NCBI RefSeq assembly: GCF_039539445.1
Contig: NZ_BAABDD010000001.1
Span: forward strand, 248,001 to 312,000
Length of the DNA stretch: 64,000 nt
Reading direction: 5' to 3'
Source of the DNA: Salinactinospora qingdaonensis
Lineage (GTDB): Bacteria > Actinomycetota > Actinomycetes > Streptosporangiales > Streptosporangiaceae
Positions 26,514-35,223 of this stretch are shown here, piece after piece (position 1 is the stretch's first letter; each line of letters starts with the position of its first letter). The notes beneath the pieces are model-generated. The model saw nothing but the letters and a program-made list of their open reading frames with translations. It was not told where the DNA came from and made no database searches. A program made the translations under genes and the position numbers.

Positions 26514-26515
26514 GC

Positions 26516-26533
26516 TTTGCGCCTAGCTTGCGC
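26516..26533 (+). promoter_or_regulatory. SARP-type operator of the SRPBCC-hydrolase unit
   Basis: TTTGCGC (26516-26522), CTAG, CTTGCGC (26527-26533): paired heptamers at an 11-bp pitch, 59 bp before the SRPBCC start. The -10 8-9 bp downstream (GAAAGG) is poor, as is usual for activator-dependent promoters. Confidence 0.6.
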
Positions 26534-26592
26534 TGGGGCTGGAAAGGTCGTGGCCGGCCTCATCTCCCCTGCCACCTCTAGGGAGGCTTCTG

Positions 26593-27087
26593 TTGCACAG
26601 GTACGACATCATCGACGAAGCGGTTATCGCCGCCCCACCTGAGAAGGTCTGGGAGGCGCTCATCGCCGAACTGAAGGGGGCGGCCCGCTGGTGGGTTCCG
26701 CACAACACCTTCGCCCCCAACGACGTTCCCCCCGACCAGGTGGGAGGGGAAGTCTGGGTGACCGTCCATCCCAACGGAGTCGATAAGGGCGGGCCGAAGC
26801 TGCGGTTTTTGTCGCGTACCCGCGCGGTCGAGCCCGGCGCCCGGCTGACCACCGACTATGTCGAAGGGGTGTTCCAGGGCTCGGGAGAGTTCACCCTTAC
26901 CCCGCTCAACGGCGGCGAGAGCACCCGACTGGCCATGCACTTCCAGGTGAGCCCGCACGGGTGGGTCCGGCTCTTGGACCGGATCGCCGACATCGGCCAA
27001 CAGCACTCGAAAGCGACCCAGGCGGCATTTGCCAACCTCAACACCCTCCTCAGCGAGGAGCGCACGACTGAACGGAGCCAGGGATGA
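26593..27087 (+). CDS. SRPBCC / START-like domain protein
   Basis: 164 residues from TTG 26593 (GGGAGG six bases upstream). YDIIDEAVIAAPPEKVWEALIAEL is the standard start of a polyketide-cyclase/START-like fold, continuing with a beta-rich core (WVTVHPNGVDKGGPKLRFL) and a C-terminal long helix (IADIGQQHSKATQAAFANL). Such proteins bind hydrophobic small molecules and some act as cyclases or aromatases. It overlaps the hydrolase gene by 4 nt. In this setting a ring-forming or carrier role is plausible but unproved. Confidence 0.85.
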   Translation: MHRYDIIDEAVIAAPPEKVWEALIAELKGAARWWVPHNTFAPNDVPPDQVGGEVWVTVHPNGVDKGGPKLRFLSRTRAVEPGARLTTDYVEGVFQGSGEFTLTPLNGGESTRLAMHFQVSPHGWVRLLDRIADIGQQHSKATQAAFANLNTLLSEERTTERSQG

Positions 27088-27935
27088 ACCTGCCCGCAGA
27101 CGACTGGACGGCCGAAACGGCGACGCGCACCCTCACCACCGATGACGGCGCCCGGCTGGCACTCACCGTGGTCGGTCCCCCCGCGCCGGGCGACGGGTCG
27201 ACGGTCGTGCTCGCCCACGGGTGGGCCGCCAACCGCGGGATGTGGCGCAGGGTCGTCGATATTCTCGCTGACGCCGGGTACACGAGTGTGCTCTACGACC
27301 AGCGCGGCCACGGCGCCTCGACCCTGGGGCGCGAACCGATCGGCATCGAGCGGCTCGGCCGTGACCTGGCGACGGTCCTGGACCACGTGGACGCTACCGA
27401 CGCTGTGCTTGCCGGACACTCCGGAGGCGGCTTCGCCGCCATGGCCTACGCGACCGCCGACGTGCCCGCAGCCGCTGCGCGACTGCGGGGGATGCTGCTG
27501 CTGGGAACCGCGGCCCATGACCAAGACACCAGCGAGGGCGAGGTGCGCATGATGGGCAACCCGCTCTTCTCGTGGGCGTTGGCCCGGCCGTGGCTGGGCA
27601 GACGCATGCTGCGCCACACCATGGGAAACGACATCGACGCCCCCGCGCTGGAGGTCAACCGGCGCATGTTCGCCGGCACGCCGGGACAGGTGCGTGCCGC
27701 CTGCTTCCGCTGCTCACGCGGGATGGACCTACGCAGGGGGCTGGCGGCGGTGACGGTACCGACCACGGTGCTCTCCGGCGAGGTCGACAAGGTCATCGCG
27801 CCCCACCTGGGTGAAGTGATCGCCCAGACGATGCCGCACGCCCACTACGAACGCCTCGCCGATGCCGGGCACATGCTGCCGTTGGAGAGACCCGAGCGGG
27901 TCGCCCAAGCCGTTGTGGAACTGGCCTCTCCCTAG
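27084..27935 (+). CDS. Alpha/beta hydrolase
   Basis: 283 residues. VVLAHGWAANRGMW (oxyanion loop), LYDQRGHGAS, nucleophile Ser in LAGHSGGGFAA, Asp in LSGEVDKVIAP and His in ADAGHMLPLERP: a complete triad. ATG 27084 overlaps the SRPBCC stop. Hydrolases of this type cut esters or lactones; after a BVMO it could open a newly formed lactone/ester or release a product. Last gene of the plus operon; no clear terminator follows. Confidence 0.9.
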   Translation: MNLPADDWTAETATRTLTTDDGARLALTVVGPPAPGDGSTVVLAHGWAANRGMWRRVVDILADAGYTSVLYDQRGHGASTLGREPIGIERLGRDLATVLDHVDATDAVLAGHSGGGFAAMAYATADVPAAAARLRGMLLLGTAAHDQDTSEGEVRMMGNPLFSWALARPWLGRRMLRHTMGNDIDAPALEVNRRMFAGTPGQVRAACFRCSRGMDLRRGLAAVTVPTTVLSGEVDKVIAPHLGEVIAQTMPHAHYERLADAGHMLPLERPERVAQAVVELASP

Positions 27936-29641
27936 CCCACCACAAGGGACGCCGGCGCCAGGAGAGCAACACCTAACGGCCCCTGAGGAGGACACGCTAG
28001 GGAACACCGGGTACACACGCGCCTCCGTGGGAAAAGGCGGCAGCCCCCGGGGCACAGCGACCATACGGGCGACTCCTCTTGTTTTGCCGCAAAGACAACC
28101 AAAAAAGAAACTTGCCCGCTTTGTCCTTTATATAGACATTCGCTGGCCAGCGACAACAAAACTGTTGAGCGTACAACTAACACCTGTCCACTCCCATCCC
28201 GGAACGAACCTTCCGGTTACGGGAAATAAAATTCATACTACCCTTACAGGAACACCCCTATCGTCGCATTGACAAAAGTCCGGAACACGACCAAACTATC
28301 CGTGGGAAAAGTGTGATATGAACACGCAGCCACCCCCTAGCACAAGATTCTGACACTCTCTCCGCATTCCCTACCAAAGGAGAGTCATAGGACAGGGAGA
28401 TCTCTCCCACACAACCATTAGAATCACCTCCGTGCGGCGCTGCTACAGGCCGAACAAGCATCAAGGTAAGCCGAGACAAGTGAAGGTCAGGTTCCCGTTC
28501 CGGCGCCTTGGTATTGCGGCACCTATTAGCGATACACCAGCCGCGCGGGGATGAGTTATGGCTGACGATACTCGCGCTTCCTTGACAACGTCAGGAGAAG
28601 AGTTCGCGAGATCCTCTCCAGCCGCACCCCAGCCCCAACGGGGCTAGATGGCGTCGAGGCCGCGCCGGTTCGCATCTGGCACGCCGAGCCTGGCCACCGA
28701 GCGGCATAGCACGCATAACGGCAGCTCATCAGGGATTTAGGGGCTGTCCTGTTCGCCCCGGCTCCGCTAGGTGTGAATGTGGTGTGGCATCAGCAGGGAG
28801 CAGGGGTGTGACCGCCGTGCCGCCGAATGCCATTCCCGTTTTTCCATACGGCACACCGAAGCGCCATCCTCATCTGTCCGGCGTAATGCCATGGATGAGG
28901 GAGGCGGGCGCATCCGGGCATGGTGCGGGCAAGCTAGCAGCGATGTTGTCGGTCAGGAAAAAGATGATCACCATCATGCATTAACCCATTGCACATCTTA
29001 CCCAGAAACTATTACCGTCACTAATGATCTCACAATCCACCCGCCGCCGTGGATGGCTTCATTCCATTTCACGTGAACAACTTTTATTTAAATAGAACAT
29101 GAACAGCCTACATCACCTCCTCCTGCAACCGCCACCAAATCCACCCCCCACCCCCCCTCCAGCAAAAAACGCAAAGAGTGATGATACCTGACTGAACGTG
29201 GTTAATGTCGATCCTATGTACGTCCGACACGGAACGATGAGACGTCTTTTGTCACCACGAAAACCGGTTCGCGAAGAGCTTTTGTGGACGCCAGCCACCA
29301 TTACATTTGATGCCACCTCGTGCTGGTGGCCTCGCCGCGGCGATGCGAGCCCCAGGACCAGCCACAATGAAGCGCCACCCCAATGCTACGGAGGTTCCGC
29401 GAAACCCGCCTTATCGTTTCAGTTCCATCGCTGACGATCTATTGAGGATTGAAACGTTGAACGAGGTGAGAAGTTCTCAGTTTTATCGGATGATCACCGT
29501 TCGGGCTGAACAGGACGGTGTGAGCAGCAACGACCCGATCTCACTGGCCGTTGGCAGCAACGCGGCCGGTAAGGACGGAGCGATGAAGGGAAGCCTTTGC
29601 TCATCCGCTGGTAGAGAGCCGGTTACATCGGGAGTCTCGTC
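27936..29641. other. 1.7-kb AT-rich gene-free stretch ahead of the SARP gene
   Basis: Base composition drops sharply against the surroundings: 28081-28140 has 23 G+C of 60 and 29041-29100 has 25 of 60. Short frames exist (e.g. 28777-29076), but none shows a family, good ribosome site or GC3 bias. A small palindrome GAGAAGTTCTC lies at 29467-29477. It may be an acquired segment or the control region of the activator; no transposase remnant recognised. Confidence 0.6.
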
Positions 29642-30469
29642 TTGCTGATCAAACTCATAGGTCTCGTCATGATCGAGTGCGACGGTGCTCCGAATCGGCA
29701 CCTCTCAAGCGCACAAGCTCAAGTGGCGTTCGCACGGCTGACGCTGGAACGCGCCAGCGGCACGAACCGCGATCAGCTCGCGGACACGGTCTGGCCGGGA
29801 AAGTTGCCCGACACGTGGTCCTCGGCGCTGCGGAGCGTGGTGAGTCGCGTGCGGGCTTTCGTCTCCCATCCCGAGCCCACGCATGAGCCACCTCTCGTCG
29901 CGCAAGGAGGACGCTACCTCCTGCGCCTACCTACCGACACCACCGTAGATCTGGAGTTCGCAGAGGAAGCGATCGGCAAGGCGAACCAGGCGTTCGCCGC
30001 GGGAGCGCTGGCCGAAGCGCAGCGGCTGGCGACGACGGCCACCGCCTCGCTCCAGGGTCCGTTCCTGCCCGACCATGACAGCGAATGGGTCAATAGCATA
30101 CGGGAGCGCGTGGAGGCCTCGCTGGTCTCTGGGCTGGAAACCGCCAGCCTGGCGGCTTCGGGGTTGGGAGACGAGCGCAACGCCCTGCGTTTTGCCGACG
30201 AGGCGGTGCGGCGGGCCCCGCTTCGGGAGAGCGCGCACCGGTGCCGGATGACCGCTCACGCAGCCGCGGGCAACCGAGCGCAGGCGCTATGGTCCTACCA
30301 CGAACTGCGTAGGACCCTGGCCGAGGAGCTGGGGATCGAACCAGCCCCAGAGACCCAGAAGGCGTTTCTCCAGCTTCTCCGCAGCCCTGAGGAAGAGCCG
30401 TGGCCAGAGGCACGCCGCGATAGCGAGCGAGTTCTGCTGCCGTGTAGTCGATGCGGCGCCGTGGCATAA
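29642..30469 (+). CDS. SARP-family transcriptional activator
   Basis: 275 residues from TTG 29642 (GGGAG seven bases upstream). The N-terminal winged-helix domain (IKLIGLVMIECDG... NRDQLADTVWPGKLPDTWSSALRSVVSRVRAFV) is followed by a BTAD domain (VDLEFAEEAIGKANQAF...; LWSYHELRRTLAEELGIEPAPETQ), the exact SARP architecture and length. SARPs are cluster-situated activators that bind heptamer direct repeats next to the -10. Four such sites, all near NTTGCGC, lie at 22.08, 22.42, 26.5 and 42.4 kb, so it is the likely master switch of both arms. Confidence 0.93.
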   Translation: MLIKLIGLVMIECDGAPNRHLSSAQAQVAFARLTLERASGTNRDQLADTVWPGKLPDTWSSALRSVVSRVRAFVSHPEPTHEPPLVAQGGRYLLRLPTDTTVDLEFAEEAIGKANQAFAAGALAEAQRLATTATASLQGPFLPDHDSEWVNSIRERVEASLVSGLETASLAASGLGDERNALRFADEAVRRAPLRESAHRCRMTAHAAAGNRAQALWSYHELRRTLAEELGIEPAPETQKAFLQLLRSPEEEPWPEARRDSERVLLPCSRCGAVA

Positions 30470-30666
30470 GACCTCCTGACCTTCTCGGGGCGTACTCCAC
30501 CTGAGAGAACCGACGGCAGCCGCCGTCGAAAAGATCACAGCGACGGACGATATTCGGACTGTCAGATCCGGGAGGAGAGGACTGGGGTCCACCTGGCGTC
30601 GAGGGTTCTCTTCCGCGCAGTGGCCCTGACGCTTGCAATGGCCGGGGGCGGGTTCCGTCCGTCGTC

Positions 30667-30709
30667 ACTTGGCTCCGATCGCAGGATGTAGCTGCGACCG
30701 GAGCCAAGT
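30667..30709. terminator. Hairpin between convergent SARP and NmrA genes
   Basis: ACTTGGCTCCGATCGCAG pairs with CTGCGACCGGAGCCAAGT with one mismatch, giving an 18-bp stem with a short loop. It lies between two convergent genes and probably stops both. Confidence 0.75.
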
Positions 30710-30723
30710 TCTCCGGGGTGAGG

Positions 30724-31557
30724 TCACACGTTCCACACACCGGTGGCTGCGGTCTCGCGCGCATAGTCGCGGAAGTCACGGGGCTCGCGGCCCAAGGCTC
30801 GTTGCACCCCATCAGTCAGGTGGGCGTTGCGGCCGTCAAGGGTGGTGGTGAACAGTTCGACGAATTCCGTGGGGACGCCGTTCTCCGCGAGCACGTCTAT
30901 GTACTGCTCGGCGGTGATCGCAACGTAGCGCACCTGCCGACCGAGGGCCGCGGAGATCTCAGCGGCCGTGTCGGCGAAGGTCAACAGGCGCGGCCCGGAA
31001 AGCTCGTAGAGGTGGCCGGCGTGCCCCTCCTCGGTAAGCGCGGCCACGGCGACGTCGGCGATATCCTCGGCGTCAACGAACGGCTCGACCGCATCGCCGG
31101 CCGGTAGGGCGATCTCCCCACTGAGCACCGGTTCGAGCAGGAAGTTCTCGCTGAAGTTCTGGTTGAACCAACTGGCGCGCACGATTGTCCAGTCGTCAGT
31201 GGCGTCCTTGAGCGCTTGCTCGCTGACCTGGGCCTGCTCCTCGCCGCGGCCCGACAGCAGCACCAGACGCCCAGCGCCACTGCGCACCGCCTGCTTGGCG
31301 AAGGCACCGATCGCCTCGGCCGCTCCAGGAAACCCCAGGTCGGGGTAGTAGGTGATGTAGACCGCGCCCACGCCCTGGAGCACGGGCTGCCAGGTGGTCT
31401 GGTCCTGCCAGTCGAAAGCGGGCTCACCGGAGCGCGAACCGATGCGTACGGGCACATCGCGGGCTTTGAGACGTTGCGCGACTCGGCGACCGGTCTTGCC
31501 GGTGCCGCCGATGACGAGGATGGGCTTCGCCGCCTCTTGCGTGCTCTGTTCAGCCAT
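30724..31557 (-). CDS. NmrA/SDR a5-type NAD(P)-binding protein
   Basis: 277 residues from ATG 31557; a TTG at 31569 is possible, and neither has a strong ribosome site. ILVIGGTGKTGRRVAQRLKARDVPVRIGSR is an NmrA-type dinucleotide motif; the catalytic YxxxK of classical SDRs is absent. Members act as redox sensors or quinone/azo reductases. Proteins like this are commonly paired with AraC regulators and DUF1772 proteins (both present at 43.7-45.3 kb), so it may belong to that set rather than to the synthesis pathway. Confidence 0.85.
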   Translation of the reverse strand: MAEQSTQEAAKPILVIGGTGKTGRRVAQRLKARDVPVRIGSRSGEPAFDWQDQTTWQPVLQGVGAVYITYYPDLGFPGAAEAIGAFAKQAVRSGAGRLVLLSGRGEEQAQVSEQALKDATDDWTIVRASWFNQNFSENFLLEPVLSGEIALPAGDAVEPFVDAEDIADVAVAALTEEGHAGHLYELSGPRLLTFADTAAEISAALGRQVRYVAITAEQYIDVLAENGVPTEFVELFTTTLDGRNAHLTDGVQRALGREPRDFRDYARETAATGVWNV

Positions 31558-32194
31558 ATCCTCATTCAAACCGCTGAGCGTTGATACTAGCCATAGCTGA
31601 AAGACTCATATGCATGTCCTATCGTCTGTACTCAGTCGTATGTATGGGAGCGGCGGAATCAGTTGAGGTGAGGCGGTGGGGTGAGGCCGCGCCGTGGACT
31701 CTGGCGCTGCCGCCCCGTTGCCGCGAGAAGCTCCATCGCGGCCGTGGCAGTCGTGGGAGGCGCTGCAAACCCCAGAAGACGGCGTCATAACACGTCAGGG
31801 CCTACGAGACGGGCTGTGGGTATCGCTAGAACCAGCCGCGTACGGGGCTGATGCAGCGAGCCTCACCGACCACCATTGCCACAACTCAGACACAACGGCT
31901 ATTGCGAGCGTCTCAGACATAGGCAGAGAAAAGCGAACATCCTCCCGCTGTGGAGAGCCGCAGTGAGCGACTCAGCAACCAACGCCAGGGGAGCCCGCAA
32001 TGAACCGCGGCTGTTCGGCAGAGGAGCACCCCTGGCGCTGCGGCGCACGAAGACGGCCGGGGCCGGGGCGAGGCCCCAACGGTTTCCCCGGCCGCCAACC
32101 GGTAGTGGCCCCACGAGTCGCTCACCTGCCGGCCGAGTCGCCCATCGTTGGGGCCGAGTCCCGTGCGAGCCGCGAGGGGAAGGGCGGGCAGTGT
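31558..32194. other. Gene-free stretch between NmrA and the TrpC-like gene
   Basis: No supported ORF. The part near 32040-32160 contains repeated GGCCGGGG/GGGGCC and GAGTCG units that could form hairpins ending the long minus operon, but no single clear stem stands out. Confidence 0.5.
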
Positions 32195-32923
32195 TCAGGC
32201 AGGAGGCAGCGGGGAGAGCGACTCGGCCGCGCCGGCGCGGCGGGCCTCGTCGAACGCGGCGAGCCAATCCGGGAGACTGTGGCTGCGCAGCAGCGACGTT
32301 CCGATCAGCAGCCCGGCGAAGCCGGCGCCGAGCAGCCGAGCCGCAACCTCGGGGCGATCGATGCCGCTGGCGCTGACCGGGCAGCGGGTACCGCTGCGCT
32401 CCAGGTTCGGTAGGAGCCCCAGGCTGCGCTCAACATCGCCAAGGTCGCGCTCCTTGGCGGTGATGTCCTTGTTGTTCACGGCCATTACGCAGGCGTCGGC
32501 CTCGGGGACGGCCGCGATCTCGTGCTCAGTTGTCACTTCGACGAACGGCGTCAACCCCAGGGAAAGGGCGGTGGTGACCAGGGTGCCCATACTCGACTCG
32601 GGCAGCAGCGCAGCCGTGAGCAGCACGGCTGAGGCTCCCAAGCTCTTGGCGCTGTGCAACTGGTCGCGCCGGGTGATGAAGTCCTTCTGGAGCACGGGAC
32701 GATCGGTAGCCTCGACGACCTCGCGGAGCATGTCCCCGGTGCCGCCGAACCACCGCCCGGTCACCACGGAGATACAAGGGGAACCGACCGCCTCGAAGTC
32801 GGCGACGACATCGGCGACCGAGCGCCCCTCGAAGAGGTCGTTGCCGTGGGCGTCACGCCGCTTAACCTCCATGATCAGCGGACGGTCAGCGCTCAGCAGG
32901 GAATCGATGAACCGCGAACTCAA
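32195..32923 (-). CDS. TrpC-like protein (indole-3-glycerol-phosphate synthase family), divergent
   Basis: 242 residues from TTG 32923, which overlaps the TrpF-like stop by 4 nt and has AGGAGG 4 nt upstream. TIM-barrel IGPS pattern: Glu19/Lys21 in MEVKRRDAHG, Lys80 in LQKDF, Glu129 in FVEV, Asn150-151 in VNNKDI and PVSASGI at 182-188. The usual SPSKG after KR is DAHG, and the usual Glu of ESG is Ala185, a residue that takes part in IGPS catalysis. A ring closure on a non-standard substrate is therefore likely. Last gene of the 11-gene operon. Confidence 0.88.
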   Translation of the reverse strand: MSSRFIDSLLSADRPLIMEVKRRDAHGNDLFEGRSVADVVADFEAVGSPCISVVTGRWFGGTGDMLREVVEATDRPVLQKDFITRRDQLHSAKSLGASAVLLTAALLPESSMGTLVTTALSLGLTPFVEVTTEHEIAAVPEADACVMAVNNKDITAKERDLGDVERSLGLLPNLERSGTRCPVSASGIDRPEVAARLLGAGFAGLLIGTSLLRSHSLPDWLAAFDEARRAGAAESLSPLPPA

Positions 32924-33672
32924 GTGACCTCCTCATGGTGTCGAGCGGTACGCCAGGCGCGCGCGAGGTCGGAAACGCTCGCTGCCTCGAATTCGGCTTG
33001 CTCATCGCGTGCCGCGGTATCGACGTCGATCCCGCGGAACCGAGGGTGCCCGGCAACGCTGTCGTAGTCGGCGCGGTTGCGCGCCGATATGCCGCCGGCG
33101 AGTAGGAACGGCAAGGTGGTGTCGTCGACGAGAGCGCAGACGTCAGGGGCGGGCAACTGCTGGCCGGTGCTGCCGACGCGGCCGTCGTCAGTGACGGTGT
33201 CGAGGAGGAACAGATCCGTGCCGGCTCGTTCGTAAGCTGCGGTGAACGGACGTTCCACGCAGGTGCCGCCGCGCAGGTGCAGTGTCTTGACGATGGTGAG
33301 CTGCCCGGGGACAGCGGCGTGCAGCGTCTTGATCACGGGAGGCGGCTGGTAGGCGTGCAGTTGTAGCCACCGGATACCGGTGTGTTCCACCACGTGACGC
33401 AAGAAGTCGGTGTCTGCGCTGAAGGTGACCAGCACCGGCTGGAGGCAGCCGGTGGCGCGAGCGGCCGAGGCGAGGGCGGCCACCTGGGGCAGGGGCAGCT
33501 CGGCGTGGCCGTCGGGGACCCCCAGCCACAGGCCGACGAGATCGGCGCCCGCCTGGGCCAGCAGTTCGATGTCGGCTGGTGTCGTGGCGCCACAGACCTT
33601 GAGGAGCGGCGCCGAAGGTGACCCGCGGCGCGCTTGCGCGGGCCAACCCTCGGTGTCGGGGGTGACCATCAT
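32920..33672 (-). CDS. TrpF-like protein (phosphoribosylanthranilate isomerase family)
   Basis: 250 residues. Catalytic Cys27 in LKVCGATT and the catalytic Asp in LLDTVTDDGRVGSTG are kept; the phosphate loop GGTG is GSTG, and the C-terminal GVDVSSG is GIDVDTA. The family performs the Amadori rearrangement of an N-phosphoribosyl amine to a 1-deoxyribulose phosphate. With both catalytic residues present it is probably active, perhaps on a different amine. ATG 33672 overlaps the dehydrogenase stop (ATGA) and it couples to the TrpC-like gene. Confidence 0.88.
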   Translation of the reverse strand: MMVTPDTEGWPAQARRGSPSAPLLKVCGATTPADIELLAQAGADLVGLWLGVPDGHAELPLPQVAALASAARATGCLQPVLVTFSADTDFLRHVVEHTGIRWLQLHAYQPPPVIKTLHAAVPGQLTIVKTLHLRGGTCVERPFTAAYERAGTDLFLLDTVTDDGRVGSTGQQLPAPDVCALVDDTTLPFLLAGGISARNRADYDSVAGHPRFRGIDVDTAARDEQAEFEAASVSDLARAWRTARHHEEVT

Positions 33673-34811
33673 CCCAGGCCCAACATTGACGCGATCCGGT
33701 TGTACTGGATCTCGCTGGTGCCCGAGTAGATCGTGCCGGCCACCGCGTTGCGCACTTCCTTCTCCATCCCGTACTCGGCCATGTAGCCGTTGGCGCCGAA
33801 GAGTTGTACGGCGGCCAAGCTCGATGCCACATTGCTCTCACTGGTCAGCAGCTTGGCTATAGCCATGTCGACGGTGACGTTGTCGCCGTTGGCCAGTCGC
33901 TGCCCGGTGTCGTAGAGCCACTTGCGGGAGGTTTCCAGCTTGATCTTCATGTCAACGATCTTGTTGGCCACCGCCTGATAGGCCCCGATCGGCTTACCGA
34001 ACTGGGTGCGGGTCTTGGCGTAATCGATGCAGCGCTCAAGCCGATGCTGCATCTCACCGACGTTGACGATGAAGGAGAACAGGATCTCGCGCTTCATCAC
34101 GTAGTCCAGGACCAGGAAGCCACCGCCGACCCGGCCGACGACCTGGGAGGCCGGCACCCGACAGCCGTCGAAGAAGAGGTCGCTCAGCGGTGCCGTGCGC
34201 AGCCCCATCTTCTTGACCGGGGCGCCGATCTCGAAGCCCGGAGTGTCGCGTTCGACGAGGAAGGCGGTCATGCCCAGTGGACCACCTTCGGGGTTGGTGC
34301 TGGCATAGACCACGAATACGTCGGCCACGGGGCCGTTGCTGACAAACGTCTTGCTGCCGTTGAGGACGAAGTGGTCACCGTCGCGTTCGGCGCGGGTGAG
34401 CATGCTCGTCGCGTCGGAGCCGCCCTCGGACTCGGTAATGGCGTGGGCGCCGATCGTCTCGCCCGAGCAGACCCCTGGCAGATACGTTTTACGCAGCTCG
34501 TCGGAGCCGAAACGCTGGAGTGAGACACCGGTGCTGGCCATGCTGGCGGTTACCGAGAAGTTCACCCCGCCGTCGCGGCAGTACTCGCCCAACCCTTCGA
34601 GGACGTACATCGTGGTGAGCAGATCCTGGCCGAGGCCGCCCCACTCCTCGTCGAAGGGCAGGCCGAGGATGCCCGACTGCTGGACGAGCCGCCACTTCTC
34701 CCAGGAGAAGGTGCCCTCCTCGTCACGCTCGATGTGGTCGGCGCTGAGGTCGGCGCCCCATTGGGCGACTCCCTCGCGCAGCGCCACCTGGTCGGCATTC
34801 CATTCGATCAC
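33669..34811 (-). CDS. Acyl-CoA dehydrogenase family flavoprotein
   Basis: 380 residues from GTG 34811 (AAGGCGG six bases upstream; a TTG at 34817 is possible). ITESEGGSDATSM, NGSKTFVSNGPVADVFVVYA and YAKTRTQFGKPIGAYQAVANKIVDM are ACAD hallmarks. It resembles carrier-protein-bound prolyl dehydrogenases of pyrrole pathways (RedW/PigA/PltE) in the VADVFVVYASTNP region, by my recollection of those sequences. With the adenylation enzyme and carrier protein of the same operon it probably desaturates an aminoacyl thioester. Confidence 0.88.
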   Translation of the reverse strand: MIEWNADQVALREGVAQWGADLSADHIERDEEGTFSWEKWRLVQQSGILGLPFDEEWGGLGQDLLTTMYVLEGLGEYCRDGGVNFSVTASMASTGVSLQRFGSDELRKTYLPGVCSGETIGAHAITESEGGSDATSMLTRAERDGDHFVLNGSKTFVSNGPVADVFVVYASTNPEGGPLGMTAFLVERDTPGFEIGAPVKKMGLRTAPLSDLFFDGCRVPASQVVGRVGGGFLVLDYVMKREILFSFIVNVGEMQHRLERCIDYAKTRTQFGKPIGAYQAVANKIVDMKIKLETSRKWLYDTGQRLANGDNVTVDMAIAKLLTSESNVASSLAAVQLFGANGYMAEYGMEKEVRNAVAGTIYSGTSEIQYNRIASMLGLG

Positions 34812-34829
34812 GGTCAACCGCCTTCAGTA

Positions 34830-35204
34830 CTAGTACGCCGAGAATCCGGCTCCGTCGAGGTTGTGCACCTCGTCGCCGCGTAGCGCCGGCGAGAACACGC
34901 ACACCAGACGCAGGTCCTCGTGCGGGGCGGCTACGAGGAAGTGCGGGTCGTGGTTGTTGAGGGAGTAGAGCACCCCGGGGGTGAGAGGGTGGGCGGTTCC
35001 GTCGAGTTCGATGACCTCGCCGGAGCCCTCGACGCAGTAACAACTTTCGAGGTGGTTGCGGTACTCCAATCTGGACTTGGTCCCGGCCCAGACGACCGTG
35101 TCGGTGAGGGTGTAGCCCACACCGTCGGCTTCGAGGAGGAAGCGCCGGCTCAGGCCGTTGCCCCAATCGACTGTCTTCACGTCTTCGATATTGCGGATGA
35201 TCAT
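34830..35204 (-). CDS. Ectoine-synthase-like cupin (EctC homologue)
   Basis: 124 residues; ATG 35204 gives the EctC N-terminus MIIRNIEDVK. The EctC iron-site residues map to Glu53, Tyr80 and His88, with the same spacings as far as I recall, and the substrate motif YRNHLESCYCVEG (Tyr48, His51) and VCVFSPALRGDEVH (Glu112) are kept. EctC closes a tetrahydropyrimidine ring by water loss from an N-acetyl diamine. There is no ectA or ectB here and the gene sits between trpA- and dehydrogenase-like genes, so a cyclodehydration on the cluster's own intermediate is inferred. Confidence 0.88.
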   Translation of the reverse strand: MIIRNIEDVKTVDWGNGLSRRFLLEADGVGYTLTDTVVWAGTKSRLEYRNHLESCYCVEGSGEVIELDGTAHPLTPGVLYSLNNHDPHFLVAAPHEDLRLVCVFSPALRGDEVHNLDGAGFSAY

Positions 35205-35223
35205 GGTGAGCACCGGCTTTCCG

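Noticed and set aside
28777..29076. 99-codon plus frame in the AT-rich gap
   Set aside because: No codon bias, no ribosome site and no recognisable motif.
34830..35204. Ectoine biosynthesis locus
   Set aside because: Only an EctC-like gene is present; no EctA, EctB or EctD within the window.
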